Origin: Synechococcus sp. M16.1
GTDB lineage: Bacteria; Cyanobacteriota; Cyanobacteriia; PCC-6307; Cyanobiaceae
DNA: 64,000 bases
NCBI RefSeq assembly: GCF_014279895.1
Contig: NZ_CP047954.1
Span: 372,001-436,000 of the forward strand
Direction of reading: 5' to 3'
Positions within the stretch are counted from its first letter, which is position 1. Each line of letters opens with the position of its first letter. A model generated the notes under the pieces. It did no database searches, was not told the origin of the DNA, and saw only the letters and a program-made list of their open reading frames with translations. A program made the translations under genes and the position numbers. Shown piece by piece: positions 37,927 to 45,089 of this stretch.

Positions 37927-38583
37927 TCAGGAGTGGGTGTTGGAGGGCGCCTCTGAGGATTTCTTTTTCAGCACACCGGTGATGGTGGCTAGAGCAAACA
38001 TTGCCAGCAGAGCCAAGCCCAAGGTAAGGCTGGCGCCCTGAGCGGCGCCTGCTCCGACGGCCACGAGGATCGAATCGCTGATCAGCACGCTGATCAGCAG
38101 TGCCGGAGCGAATAGACGCCAGTGGGTGCGGCTGATTCCGATCGCATAGCTGAGGAAATCAAACAGCCCGGTCATCAGCAGGCCTGTCATCAAGAAGAAG
38201 TTGCCCTCAAGCTGGTTCTTGCTGAAGCCATCGATGCGTTTCATCGCGCTTGCCCCCACCAGACGGCTCACCGGTCCGCGTCCCCAGCGGCGGGCAATGA
38301 AGAAAGCCGCGCTGCAGAACACCAGGTCCGAAAGGATGATCGTGAGGTAGCCCGCTTTGAAGCCCAGCAGCGAGCCGGCCAGGAGGGAATACACCGAACT
38401 GGGCAGCGCTGGCAGGATGATGCTCACGCCCCGCAGCAGGAACAGGCCGAGTGGGGCCCAGATGCCCATGTCATTCACGGCGCTTTGCAGCGGTGCGATG
38501 CCGTATCGCTGCAGATAAACGACGGCAACAATGAAGATGGCGATCCAGGCGCTGACCTTCAGCCCCGTCTTCAGCCTGGACAT
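37927..38583 (-). CDS. TVP38/TMEM64-family (VTT domain) membrane protein
   Basis: A 218-residue protein with about five membrane helices and the VTT/DedA-like core: GVSIILPALPSSVYSLLAGS, LLGFKAGYLTIILSDLVFCS, ARRWGRGPVSRLVG and LLMTGLFDFLSYAIGISRTH. Proteins of this fold act in lipid scrambling or ion-coupled transport; the role in cyanobacteria is not settled. It stands alone between the phycobilisome region and the following unknown gene. Confidence 0.78.
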   Translation of the reverse strand: MSRLKTGLKVSAWIAIFIVAVVYLQRYGIAPLQSAVNDMGIWAPLGLFLLRGVSIILPALPSSVYSLLAGSLLGFKAGYLTIILSDLVFCSAAFFIARRWGRGPVSRLVGASAMKRIDGFSKNQLEGNFFLMTGLLMTGLFDFLSYAIGISRTHWRLFAPALLISVLISDSILVAVGAGAAQGASLTLGLALLAMFALATITGVLKKKSSEAPSNTHS

Positions 38584-38624
38584 CTCTTCAACCGCTCGAA
38601 AGCCCTGGGGAATGTAGGCCAGTC

Positions 38625-39140
38625 GTGGCTTTTCCCAGAGCCGTGGACACGAAGCTCAGCATCGATACCATCAGCGAAATTTCTCAACACGAGGCCAGCC
38701 CGGTGACCACCACCTCCCCGCGCACCGCGTTCGAGCAACAGCTGTGCACCCATCTGCTCAGTCTCAGTGAGGTGGTGGAAACGCTGGCGGATCGGTTGAT
38801 GGAGCTGGAGACGCGGTTGGTCGCCGTTGAGGGCCAGCAGCTGGAAGATGCGGAGATCGCCGCGGTCAGTGATGACGCCGGTGAACTGCTCCTGGCCAGC
38901 GAAGAAAAGGTGCGGATGCTTCGGGATCGTCTGAGCCCAGGCGAGGTGGTGGAGCTTCACGCTGATTCCCACGCCGAGGAGGCCTCAGCAGAGCACGATC
39001 ACGACACTCCAGAAGCTCCTGAAATGGAGATGGGGGGGATAGATGACGACCGAGTCGAGGATGAGGCCTTCAGTGATGAGCCCCTCAGCGATGACACGGA
39101 ATATGTGGATGATCCCCAGATCGATTTGCTCTCCGCCTGA
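38625..39140 (+). CDS. Acidic hypothetical protein with coiled-coil
   Basis: A 171-residue protein: a helical middle with leucine heptads (LLSLSEVVETLADRLMELET) and a strongly acidic, disordered C-terminal third (HDHDTPEAPEMEMGGIDDDR). No cysteine cluster or membrane segment. The function is unknown. The N-terminal 30 residues are doubtful, and a start at a later GTG is possible. Confidence 0.55.
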   Translation: MAFPRAVDTKLSIDTISEISQHEASPVTTTSPRTAFEQQLCTHLLSLSEVVETLADRLMELETRLVAVEGQQLEDAEIAAVSDDAGELLLASEEKVRMLRDRLSPGEVVELHADSHAEEASAEHDHDTPEAPEMEMGGIDDDRVEDEAFSDEPLSDDTEYVDDPQIDLLSA

Positions 39141-39440
39141 TCAGGCCAGTTCCAGCAACCTGATCCGGAAGGCAGCCACCTGGCGTGCCATGTCTGGGGA
39201 ACTGATCAGGAAGGGGTGATCAGCCATCGCCTCGAGCACGGCTTCGAGATGCTCTTCCTGGCTGAGTTCAGCCTTGTTGCTGCTTCGCAGTTGCTTCCAG
39301 GTGCGGTCAAACACCATGGCAAAACTGTCCGCGTTATCGAAAACCCGATCTGTGCCTGCATCTGGAGAGATGAATGACACGGCAGTTTTGGCATCAATGT
39401 GATGCCAGGACCCAGATTTGAACTGGGGGCGTTGCGACAA
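39141..39440 (-). CDS. Hypothetical protein whose start lies in the attachment site
   Basis: A 99-residue soluble protein (FAMVFDRTWKQLRSSNKAEL, HLEAVLEAMADHPFLISSPD). Its first dozen codons read through the tRNA-like attachment repeat at 39402-39428 (the QFKSGSWH residues come from tRNA sequence). Either the true start is an internal non-ATG codon after the repeat, or insertion of the element supplied a new 5' end. Without the element this gene would lie just downstream of tRNA-Phe. Confidence 0.5.
   Translation of the reverse strand: MSQRPQFKSGSWHHIDAKTAVSFISPDAGTDRVFDNADSFAMVFDRTWKQLRSSNKAELSQEEHLEAVLEAMADHPFLISSPDMARQVAAFRIRLLELA
39402..39428. repeat. Left attachment repeat (tRNA-Phe 3' remnant)
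   Basis: 27 bp identical to 46342-46368. It holds the T arm and acceptor 3' half of tRNA-Phe without the rest of the gene. The flanking bases differ at both ends, so the repeat length is exactly 27. Confidence 0.93.
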
Positions 39441-39478
39441 TTTGCCCCTTTAAGCGCTCAATCTGTATAGCAGCGATA

Positions 39479-39507
39479 CTAAAAATGCCCTTTTTGGGCG
39501 TTTTTGC
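39479..39507. terminator. Bidirectional terminator at the left end of the element
   Basis: AAAAATGCCC-TTT-TTGGGCGTTTTT forms a stem flanked by A and T runs, so it can work on both strands. It would insulate the integrase from the chromosome. Confidence 0.65.
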
Positions 39508-39512
39508 TTGCT

Positions 39513-39534
39513 GCTCCCATACCGCTCCCATACC
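39513..39534. repeat. Tandem 11-bp repeats, probable recombinase arm sites
   Basis: GCTCCCATACC occurs twice with no spacing, 85 bp inside the left attachment repeat. Near the right end GCTCCCCTACC (46233-46243) and a partial copy GCTCCCCTG (46222-46230) repeat the motif in the same orientation. Repeats of this kind near both att sites are typical arm-binding sites of tyrosine integrases. Confidence 0.6.
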
Positions 39535-39595
39535 ATCGGGATGATTTGCGGTAGGTCCGAACCACTCCTGGAAGGTGTTTCGGTAGGGGAACTCT

Positions 39596-41023
39596 ATGGG
39601 ACGGTCGCTGCCACAGGAATGGATAGACGGCACCCTTCACACCCTCAACGTGGTGCGCGACCTGGGGGGCAAAGGGAACATCCCCCACACCTCTCTATCG
39701 ATCGTCCGTCAGAAACCCAGCGCGAACAGCAGAAAGACCAAGAACCTCCAGTGGCGCTTCCTGCCGGAGAAAGCAGATGACCCTCGTCCGTTTGCTGGCA
39801 AAACCAATCGGGGGCGGGGAAAGCGCATTTATATAGAAGGCACTTGCGGGACCACCGACCCCTGGGAAGCAGCAAAGGTCGCGGTTGCTGCCTCTCAAAA
39901 GAAGTGGCAGGACCTCCTCTCACAGTCCCAAGTGCGGGAAGTGGAGAAGCAACACGCTCTGTCGGTCTATTGGGAGCGTTGGTATGCCAAGGCGGAACTG
40001 GAACCACGGAACAACCGAAGTCGTTGGTTGAGCGATAAGCGGAACCTTTGGAACGGGACCACAGGCATAGGCGTTCAACCCTGGGCGACGGTCAAAAGCA
40101 TTCAGGCGATCACGAGCAACGACTTTTTGGAGTTCTTCCGTCTCGTCAGGGAGAACTGTGAAGCGAAGGGCAACTCAGGAGAAGAGACCAGAAGGCAATA
40201 CAAGACCCTTATCCGCAACCTGTTCAAAGAGGCGAAGGCAGATTTTCCCGCTCTGTCATGCCCTGAGTTCCCTGCGATAAAGAAGAGCGTGCGTCAGAAG
40301 AGGCACTTCACCCATCAGGAGTGGGAGCAATTGGTTCGCGTTGCCGCCGAACTGTCTGGTGGTGCTGCTCGCCGGTCTCTGACGGCGGAGGAATATCGGG
40401 AACTGCCTTGGACCCCGACGAACCGTCAGAACTCACGCAACTGGGTTGATTTGTATGACGCGCTCCACTTGGAGTGGTTCTATTACCTCCGAAGTGAAGA
40501 TGCTCCTCGGTTGAGAAGTGAGTGGTTCAGCGAGCAACTGACCGATGCGGGAGAACCACAAGTCATCTGCTTCCTTGAGAAAACGAAGGGTGACAGGGAC
40601 AAGCACGACACCTATGCCTACCGACCAGATGCGTTGGAGAACATCCGCCGCATTCTCAAGAGGAAACCACAGGGGTGGTTGAACTTTCCCCACATCAAGA
40701 GAACGGAAGGCAGCGAAAACGAAAGCAACGTTGGAGAGACGATCAACTTCCTTCTCAAGAAGGTGTGTGAGAAGGCAGGAATCTCAACCAAAGGGATTGA
40801 TTGGACTACCTGTCGCCATACCGCATTCCGGTTGACCTTGGAGGACTACCCAGAACTCGGGACCACGCAATACATCCGGGATTTTGCGGACAACGGGCAT
40901 ACGTCGCCAAAGATGCTGGAGGAGCGTTATTTGCGCTTTATCCAGCGTGAGAAGACAGCAGCAAAGGCGCGGGCAGCAATCACTCCAGGAAAGTGGTCGC
41001 TAATCAGCAGAAAGAAGAATTAA
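39596..41023 (+). CDS. int: Tyrosine recombinase (integrase) of the element
   Basis: A 475-residue phage-type integrase. The C-terminal catalytic domain (from ~235) shows box I as YYLRSEDAPRL (Arg299), a Lys near 329-331 in LEKTKGDRDK, box II as TTCRHTAFRL (Arg407), GHTSPKMLEERY with His435 and the nucleophile Tyr445. The usual first His of HxxR is Thr404. Residues 1-110 look like an arm-binding domain with many basic residues, and 115-225 like the core-binding SAM-like domain. It lies 170 nt inside the left repeat and reads inward, so it is the likely enzyme for insertion in tRNA-Phe. Confidence 0.9.
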   Translation: MGRSLPQEWIDGTLHTLNVVRDLGGKGNIPHTSLSIVRQKPSANSRKTKNLQWRFLPEKADDPRPFAGKTNRGRGKRIYIEGTCGTTDPWEAAKVAVAASQKKWQDLLSQSQVREVEKQHALSVYWERWYAKAELEPRNNRSRWLSDKRNLWNGTTGIGVQPWATVKSIQAITSNDFLEFFRLVRENCEAKGNSGEETRRQYKTLIRNLFKEAKADFPALSCPEFPAIKKSVRQKRHFTHQEWEQLVRVAAELSGGAARRSLTAEEYRELPWTPTNRQNSRNWVDLYDALHLEWFYYLRSEDAPRLRSEWFSEQLTDAGEPQVICFLEKTKGDRDKHDTYAYRPDALENIRRILKRKPQGWLNFPHIKRTEGSENESNVGETINFLLKKVCEKAGISTKGIDWTTCRHTAFRLTLEDYPELGTTQYIRDFADNGHTSPKMLEERYLRFIQREKTAAKARAAITPGKWSLISRKKN

Positions 41024-41454
41024 GAGCAATTAATTTAATTACGCTCTGGCGCCAATTAAAACTTGACTCGATATTAATTAACCTGTAGAATTACCTTTGT
41101 AGAGGTTGATGGGGAGTTTCTAGGTTCTTGTGTCCTTTATGTCTCAATTGTTACGTTAGATGTTAGTCAAACTTCTTAGATACATAACTAGGTTTGTGAC
41201 CTTTGATCTCAAGGGTGTGTCTAAATAGGTTCTAAAGGGATGCAAACACACTGGAGACCATGAACGAAGTGAGTATTCCCTGAAGGGGAATGAATTAAAT
41301 GTCCAAATAAATATAGTTGGGTTCTCCATTTAAGACTGCAAGAGAACTGAAAACCCGACCACGACTAGGAGGTCCCAATAAATCAACCACCAACGCAACG
41401 CCTAATTGCCCCCAGACGAACATGATGCGTAAACCAAATAGTCAGAGATTTAAC
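41024..41454. other. A/T-rich non-coding stretch of the element
   Basis: About 430 nt with no convincing gene, much richer in A/T than the surroundings (for example TTAATTTAATTACG near 41031 and ATTAATTAACC near 41073). An imperfect inverted repeat, TTCCCTGAAGGGGAA, lies near 41276. It could hold the promoters of the mini-genes that follow, or an origin-like region; nothing in the sequence decides. Confidence 0.4.
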
Positions 41455-41604
41455 ATGACCTATACCAAGAGAGAAGCACCAATCTTGGTTCCAATTGAGC
41501 ACAAACTTTGTTCTGAACTGGGACTTGATCGCTCTGAACTCCATAAGACGGCAATCAAGGAGTTCTGGAACCGCCGTCAGCAATCCACCTTGGCGTTGAT
41601 TTGA
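41455..41604 (+). CDS. Mini-protein, ribbon-helix-helix-like
   Basis: A 49-residue protein: a short strand (REAPILVPIE), then two helices (HKLCSELGLDRSELHKTAIK, EFWNRRQQS). That layout and size fit a MetJ/Arc-type ribbon-helix-helix DNA-binding unit, such as elements use as excision or copy-control repressors. An AGAG sequence lies 6 nt before the ATG. The frame is open upstream, but that part looks non-coding. It precedes another RHH-like gene by 7 nt. Confidence 0.45.
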   Translation: MTYTKREAPILVPIEHKLCSELGLDRSELHKTAIKEFWNRRQQSTLALI

Positions 41605-41611
41605 GGTGGGT

Positions 41612-41749
41612 ATGGCGAAGTCAGTGAAAGTCAGCGATGTCCATTACCAGATGCTTGTCGATGTCGGGAAGCGTTGGCGGATGAAACCAGATGACCTGGT
41701 GAAGGAACTGATCCAGGAGACCTACACAAACAAGACCAAGAGGAAGTGA
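41612..41749 (+). CDS. Mini-protein, ribbon-helix-helix-like (second)
   Basis: A 45-residue protein, MAKSVKVSDVHYQMLVDVGK followed by RWRMKPDDLVKELIQETYTN. The pattern (short basic strand, helix, turn, helix) is the classic CopG/Arc ribbon-helix-helix fold. A GAGGTGG ribosome-binding site lies before the ATG. With its neighbour it forms a two-gene unit and could control the element's integrase or cargo. Confidence 0.55.
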   Translation: MAKSVKVSDVHYQMLVDVGKRWRMKPDDLVKELIQETYTNKTKRK

Positions 41750-41872
41750 TGAATGGCATTCACAAGAGGTATTTGGATCGCACTACAAGAAGGACCTTCG
41801 ATAGGTCCACGGAGATCTACGGGCAGACGCTTTGGTGATTAAGCACCACCGATATTTGCCGTAGGCGCTTTT

Positions 41873-42052
41873 TTAATCACTGCCTTCCAGTGATCGAGAT
41901 GTAATTACATCAAACTCCTGAAGAAGAGCGTACGCATCCTCGAACCGCTCAGCATCTCTGAGTTCTTGGACCTTGTGATTCCACCAGATTCCAGTGTCGA
42001 TAATTGCTTGGAGTTGTTCAGGTGAGGGGTTAAACCCTGATCCTCCAGACAT
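41873..42052 (-). CDS. Small hypothetical protein of the element
   Basis: A 59-residue soluble protein starting MSGGSGFNPSPEQLQAIIDT, helical and acidic (WNHKVQELRDAERFEDAYAL). An AGAAGGA site lies 5 nt before the ATG, which favours this start over upstream ones. A terminator-like hairpin in the 41840-41870 region faces it. No family is recognised. Confidence 0.5.
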   Translation of the reverse strand: MSGGSGFNPSPEQLQAIIDTGIWWNHKVQELRDAERFEDAYALLQEFDVITSRSLEGSD

Positions 42053-42107
42053 AAAAGTCCTTCTGATTTCACGGAAGAGTATCTGCTGAGAGAAGAAAAG
42101 CAAGTAA

Positions 42108-42218
42108 ATGAGGATAAAGGAAGATTTACCTATGGATCTAATCTTTGGGATGGATATGATCGGTTTCTTCTGCTTAATTTTGGGTCCTGTGCTGCCTCCA
42201 GAGGAGGTGCATTCATAA
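42108..42218 (+). CDS. Possible 36-residue membrane peptide
   Basis: MRIKEDLPMDLIFGMDMIGF then a hydrophobic run (FCLILGPVLPP). A GGAAG sequence precedes the inner ATG at 42132. One hydrophobic helix with charged ends is the size of a small membrane peptide, but a frame this short can arise by chance. Confidence 0.25.
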   Translation: MRIKEDLPMDLIFGMDMIGFFCLILGPVLPPEEVHS

Positions 42219-42247
42219 GAGGTATTGGACCACTCCCAATGTTGAAT

Positions 42248-42502
42248 TTAAGAGATCTGAAGGAGTTGGATTAGGTCTGATAATTCGTCTATCTGAGCAG
42301 GTTGTTTGTCCCTGTTATCAACAAAGGTCACCTCATACCCCTCGTAGTTCTTCATTAAATCCAGTTCGACGACGTCTCCGTTCAGGAACATCCGTACGTT
42401 GATCCCCCAGTCAGCGCACTGAACCAGGAGTGACTCCACCTTGTCCTCCTTCAAGTCGGTTAGGAGAGAGCGGATGGTTTCTTCGGTTTGCGCTGCGTCC
42501 AT
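42248..42502 (-). CDS. Small acidic hypothetical protein
   Basis: An 84-residue soluble protein with good alpha/beta composition (IRSLLTDLKEDKVESLLVQC, VRMFLNGDVVELDLMKNYEG). A GAGGGA site lies before the ATG. It lies 14 nt downstream of the next small frame on the same strand, suggesting a two-gene unit. No family is recognised. Confidence 0.5.
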   Translation of the reverse strand: MDAAQTEETIRSLLTDLKEDKVESLLVQCADWGINVRMFLNGDVVELDLMKNYEGYEVTFVDNRDKQPAQIDELSDLIQLLQIS

Positions 42503-42516
42503 TGGTCCCTCGGGTG

Positions 42517-42696
42517 TCAGGGAATATCCGCGGAGTCTGAATCCAGAGGCAGGGGACTGGAGTTCATAGTCGTTCCGTCTGCCCCTTTTGACTCCTTTTC
42601 TGCTCTGGTCAATCTCTCCACCAGGTTCAGGGTGTCGTGAGGGGACAAATCACCGTCATCGCCCCACTTGAGACTGGAAAGGTCAGGCGGGCACAT
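42517..42696 (-). CDS. Possible 59-residue protein upstream of the acidic gene
   Basis: MCPPDLSSLKWGDDGDLSPH followed by LNLVERLTRAEKESKG and a Ser/Asp-rich end. The composition looks protein-like (amphipathic helix, no rare runs) and the stop lies 14 nt before the next gene. No clear ribosome-binding site precedes it, which keeps confidence low. Confidence 0.35.
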   Translation of the reverse strand: MCPPDLSSLKWGDDGDLSPHDTLNLVERLTRAEKESKGADGTTMNSSPLPLDSDSADIP

Positions 42697-42824
42697 GAGG
42701 GGTAAGGCAACTATGTGCGCAACCTAAGGACGTGAGATCCCTGTTGTGCCAATGCTCCCCGAAGATTCATGGAAGAAATGCTGAATTGAGTGTCCTTGCG
42801 ATACCGAACTGGTTGGGGATGGTT

Positions 42825-43289
42825 TTAACCGCGCAGAACCCGACCACCCAGGCATTGCGCAGAGATGGTCCAGAACCCCGCCGCTGCTTTCAGGAGTTCT
42901 CGATTTGGAGCGAACTCCTCTGTTCGCCAAAAAAAGAGCGCATTGTCTAACCCAACAAAAATCACTCGATTGACGTCCTGGGGTTTGGGGACTCGCTTGT
43001 GTGGGTTCCATACAAGGTCGTTCTCAAACAGCAGAGCAGTGCCTGAATTGGCGGCGTCCTGGGTGAAGAACGACCAAGTGGTTTGGCGGTATTGCTTGGG
43101 TTTGCTGGACATAAATATTCCAAGTCGTTTGTCGTCCTGGATCAGAACTCCTCGAAGTGCAGTAGGGGTTCGCTCTTCCAATCGAATGGAAATGGTGGGG
43201 ACCTCTTCGCTGATTACTTCGCAGACCAAGGGCAGTGGTACTGCACTCGCAGGCATCGCTGACAGAAGCAGAAGGAGTAACGCCCTCAT
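42825..43289 (-). CDS. Secreted hypothetical protein of the element
   Basis: A 154-residue protein with a clear signal peptide (MRALLLLLLSAMPASAVPLP, cleavage after ASA) and a mature part that looks beta-rich with two Cys (LVCEVISEE near the start, SAQCLGGRVL at the end) that could form a disulfide. Upstream codons are open but lack protein character. No family is recognised; it is the only exported product in the element. Confidence 0.55.
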   Translation of the reverse strand: MRALLLLLLSAMPASAVPLPLVCEVISEEVPTISIRLEERTPTALRGVLIQDDKRLGIFMSSKPKQYRQTTWSFFTQDAANSGTALLFENDLVWNPHKRVPKPQDVNRVIFVGLDNALFFWRTEEFAPNRELLKAAAGFWTISAQCLGGRVLRG

Positions 43290-43466
43290 TCGCTGCCCTC
43301 TTGGGATGCTCAGTACGTAAGTTGTAACCCCCACTACAACGTTCTTTACACTTCTCCACACCTTTTTCCACAGAAACTCTTAACGCCAAGATTTGCTCTG
43401 ATGGTGCTCTGAGGCACAGATCCTTCCGGTCGTCAGGCGAAGACTGAGCGCCGCATCTTTTGGTTA

Positions 43467-43637
43467 ATGAGGGATGGGCACTGGAGAGAAGGTGATCACG
43501 CACATCCCTTCAGTAGTACGCAATGTGTGATCTGCGGTAGGGCATTGCAGTTGCCTTCATCGTTTGCCCTTGATGAGGTGACTTGTACGAACTGCCGCCT
43601 AAGGCAAAAAAAAGTCGTTGAGGAGTGGGGCGACTAG
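43467..43637 (+). CDS. 56-residue zinc-ribbon-like protein
   Basis: MRDGHWREGDHAHPFSSTQC then VICGRALQLPSSF and VTCTNCRLRQKK. The two CxxC pairs, 16 residues apart, are the usual zinc-ribbon ligands, flanked by basic residues. No strong ribosome-binding site is visible. The stop overlaps the stop region of the convergent 55-residue gene by 3-4 nt. Zinc ribbons of this size bind DNA, RNA or protein. Confidence 0.5.
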   Translation: MRDGHWREGDHAHPFSSTQCVICGRALQLPSSFALDEVTCTNCRLRQKKVVEEWGD

Positions 43638-43801
43638 TCACCTGCCAGCACCTCGTTGATTCGGTCTTCGAGCGTCCTGTCCTCATCGGCAGGAGCAATG
43701 GCATCACCAGTTGCCCTGAGTAGGTCAGCAGTTATCTGCCTCGCGTCTTGGTTGGTGAAGAGGAGGAACCCCAGACCAACACCCAAAAGAATCTTCAGCA
43801 C
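43634..43801 (-). CDS. Small membrane-anchored protein after the resolvase
   Basis: A 55-residue protein: GTG start, MLKILLGVGLGFLLFTNQDA, a single membrane helix, then a soluble acidic tail (ITADLLRATGDAIAPADEDR, TLEDRINEVL). Small proteins of this plan (short hydrophobic N terminus, DAR-TAD-LRATxDAIAP) are familiar to me from marine Synechococcus and cyanophage genomes, with no known function. The GTG overlaps the end of the resolvase gene, with a GGAAGAGG site inside that gene. Confidence 0.55.
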   Translation of the reverse strand: MLKILLGVGLGFLLFTNQDARQITADLLRATGDAIAPADEDRTLEDRINEVLAGD

Positions 43802-44376
43802 GGCACCTCTTCCTGTTGCTGAATGATCCGACGAACCATCGATGTCGTCATCCCCATTACTGACGCGATGGTTCCGTATCCATCTCCTCTCTGGCGCATC
43901 TCCACCACTGCTGCCGCCTGTTGTGGCGTGTAGTTCCTCTTCCTGCCGAACTTCACCCCTCTGTTCTTGGCGACTTCTCTGCCTTCGGCAGTGCGTTTTT
44001 TGATGCCCTTGAGTTCCATTTCAGCGGCGTAACCCATTACGCCCACCACCAACTTCACCAACTCCTCAGGCATCGAGGCAGTGTCCAGGCGTCCATCCAG
44101 GGTCTTGATCGCCACCCCGCGTTCGATCAGACCGTTGACCTGAACAAGCATTTCGACCATTGAGCGCCCAAGACGATCCAGTTCGTGGATCACCAGGGTG
44201 TCCCCATCACGGAGACCGTCCAGGCACTTGCTCAGTTCAGGTCGATCTCCATAAGCGGAGGTTCCAGTGATCTGGTCCCCGTAAATCCGATCGCACCCTG
44301 CTTCCTTCAGCGACTTCTGCTGCCGCTCGCTGTCCTGCTCAGTAGTGCTGGTCCTCCAGTAACCCCAGATCGCCAT
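43795..44376 (-). CDS. Serine recombinase (resolvase/invertase family)
   Basis: A 193-residue enzyme. The N-terminal catalytic domain starts MAIWGYWRTSTTEQDSERQQ with the nucleophile Ser10 in the YxRTS motif, then DGLRDGDTLVIHELDRLGRS with the conserved Arg pair. The E-helix is long, and the C-terminal helix-turn-helix (PQQAAAVVEMRQRGDGYGTI, ASVMGMTTSMVRRIIQQ) binds DNA. It is a small resolvase/invertase, not a large serine integrase. It is a second recombinase in the same element and may act on the repeats upstream of its own gene. Confidence 0.9.
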   Translation of the reverse strand: MAIWGYWRTSTTEQDSERQQKSLKEAGCDRIYGDQITGTSAYGDRPELSKCLDGLRDGDTLVIHELDRLGRSMVEMLVQVNGLIERGVAIKTLDGRLDTASMPEELVKLVVGVMGYAAEMELKGIKKRTAEGREVAKNRGVKFGRKRNYTPQQAAAVVEMRQRGDGYGTIASVMGMTTSMVRRIIQQQEEVPC

Positions 44377-44381
44377 GACTG

Positions 44382-44439
44382 CCCTGTCGAATCTCTGCTG
44401 AAATTATAGAGCAATTCGACAGGGTATTTCGACAGGGTA
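44382..44439. repeat. Repeats upstream of the resolvase gene (possible res site)
   Basis: TTCGACAGGGTA occurs twice, 13 nt apart start to start (44415-44426 and 44428-44439). An inverted copy, CCCTGTCGAAT, lies at 44382-44392, so the first two form an inverted pair separated by 21 nt. Partial copies (CTGTCGGAA near 44471, TTTCGACACCC near 44488) continue upstream. All lie in the resolvase promoter, where family members bind to act on DNA and control their own expression. Confidence 0.6.
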
Positions 44440-44578
44440 AGAACGTAGTTGTGATGGTTTTTCGTCTGATCTGTCGGAACTTGTAAGTTTCGACACCCAT
44501 CAGGACTTCTTCCGTTTTCGCGCTTGACCAAGCCCGGTCATCCGTGACTAAAACAGATGTACTACTAACGGAGGGTTC

Positions 44579-44824
44579 ATGGCAGAGGGTTGGTTGATCG
44601 ACGCCAATGACCATTGGGTCTGGCGCTTCCACAGGGACAACTCCGCTTGGGTCAGAGATCCGAAGGTCTTCATTGACCGAGGGCGATCAATGCCTGAAGG
44701 ACCACCACTGCTCAAGGAGCGTCGGTATCTGAGGAAAGATGCCGCAGAGCAGTTGTGGAAGTCACTCCAGACCCAGGGATGGAAGAAGACGACTCCCTTA
44801 TGGGGTGCGACTGTCGAACCCTGA
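44579..44824 (+). CDS. DUF1651-type protein
   Basis: An 81-residue protein: EGWLIDANDHWVWRFHRDNS, then DRGRSMPEGPPLLKERRYLR and KDAAEQLWKSLQTQGWKKT. This matches the DUF1651 family as I recall it, which is multiplied in marine Synechococcus and Prochlorococcus and has no known role. A GGAGGG site precedes the ATG. It is divergent from the resolvase across the repeat region. Confidence 0.7.
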   Translation: MAEGWLIDANDHWVWRFHRDNSAWVRDPKVFIDRGRSMPEGPPLLKERRYLRKDAAEQLWKSLQTQGWKKTTPLWGATVEP

Positions 44825-44918
44825 AGGTGTCTCCGCCACCTAAATCCCAATCCAGTAAAAATTGCTGCCGCTACCCATATGGCGGGTGCCTACAACCTCA
44901 AAAAGGTGTTGCCCCGCC

Positions 44919-45089
44919 ATGTCTTACAGAGACGCCAACCACCTCAAATCAACCTTCCAGCGGGAACTTTGGAGTGAAGCGGGGACTTGGTTGCTGGAGA
45001 GGACGCAAACGCTTTGGGATGGCGGGATGCCCGATGAAGCATCGGCGCTCTATTCAGAGTTCTCCAGAGGTCCTGCTCTGGGCGAATGA
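44919..45089 (+). CDS. Small hypothetical protein
   Basis: A 56-residue helical protein (MSYRDANHLKSTFQRELWSE, AGTWLLERTQTLWDGGMPDE, ASALYSEFSRGPALGE). The regular amphipathic helices and clean start (AAGGTG site 9 nt before the ATG) suggest a real gene. A perfect-frame upstream extension looks non-coding. It is the last plus-strand gene before the terminator array. No family is recognised. Confidence 0.5.
   Translation: MSYRDANHLKSTFQRELWSEAGTWLLERTQTLWDGGMPDEASALYSEFSRGPALGE

Noticed and set aside
41748-41842. Two overlapping frames of about 29 codons after the RHH-like gene
   Set aside because: Too short to judge, in two different frames, with no supporting signal.
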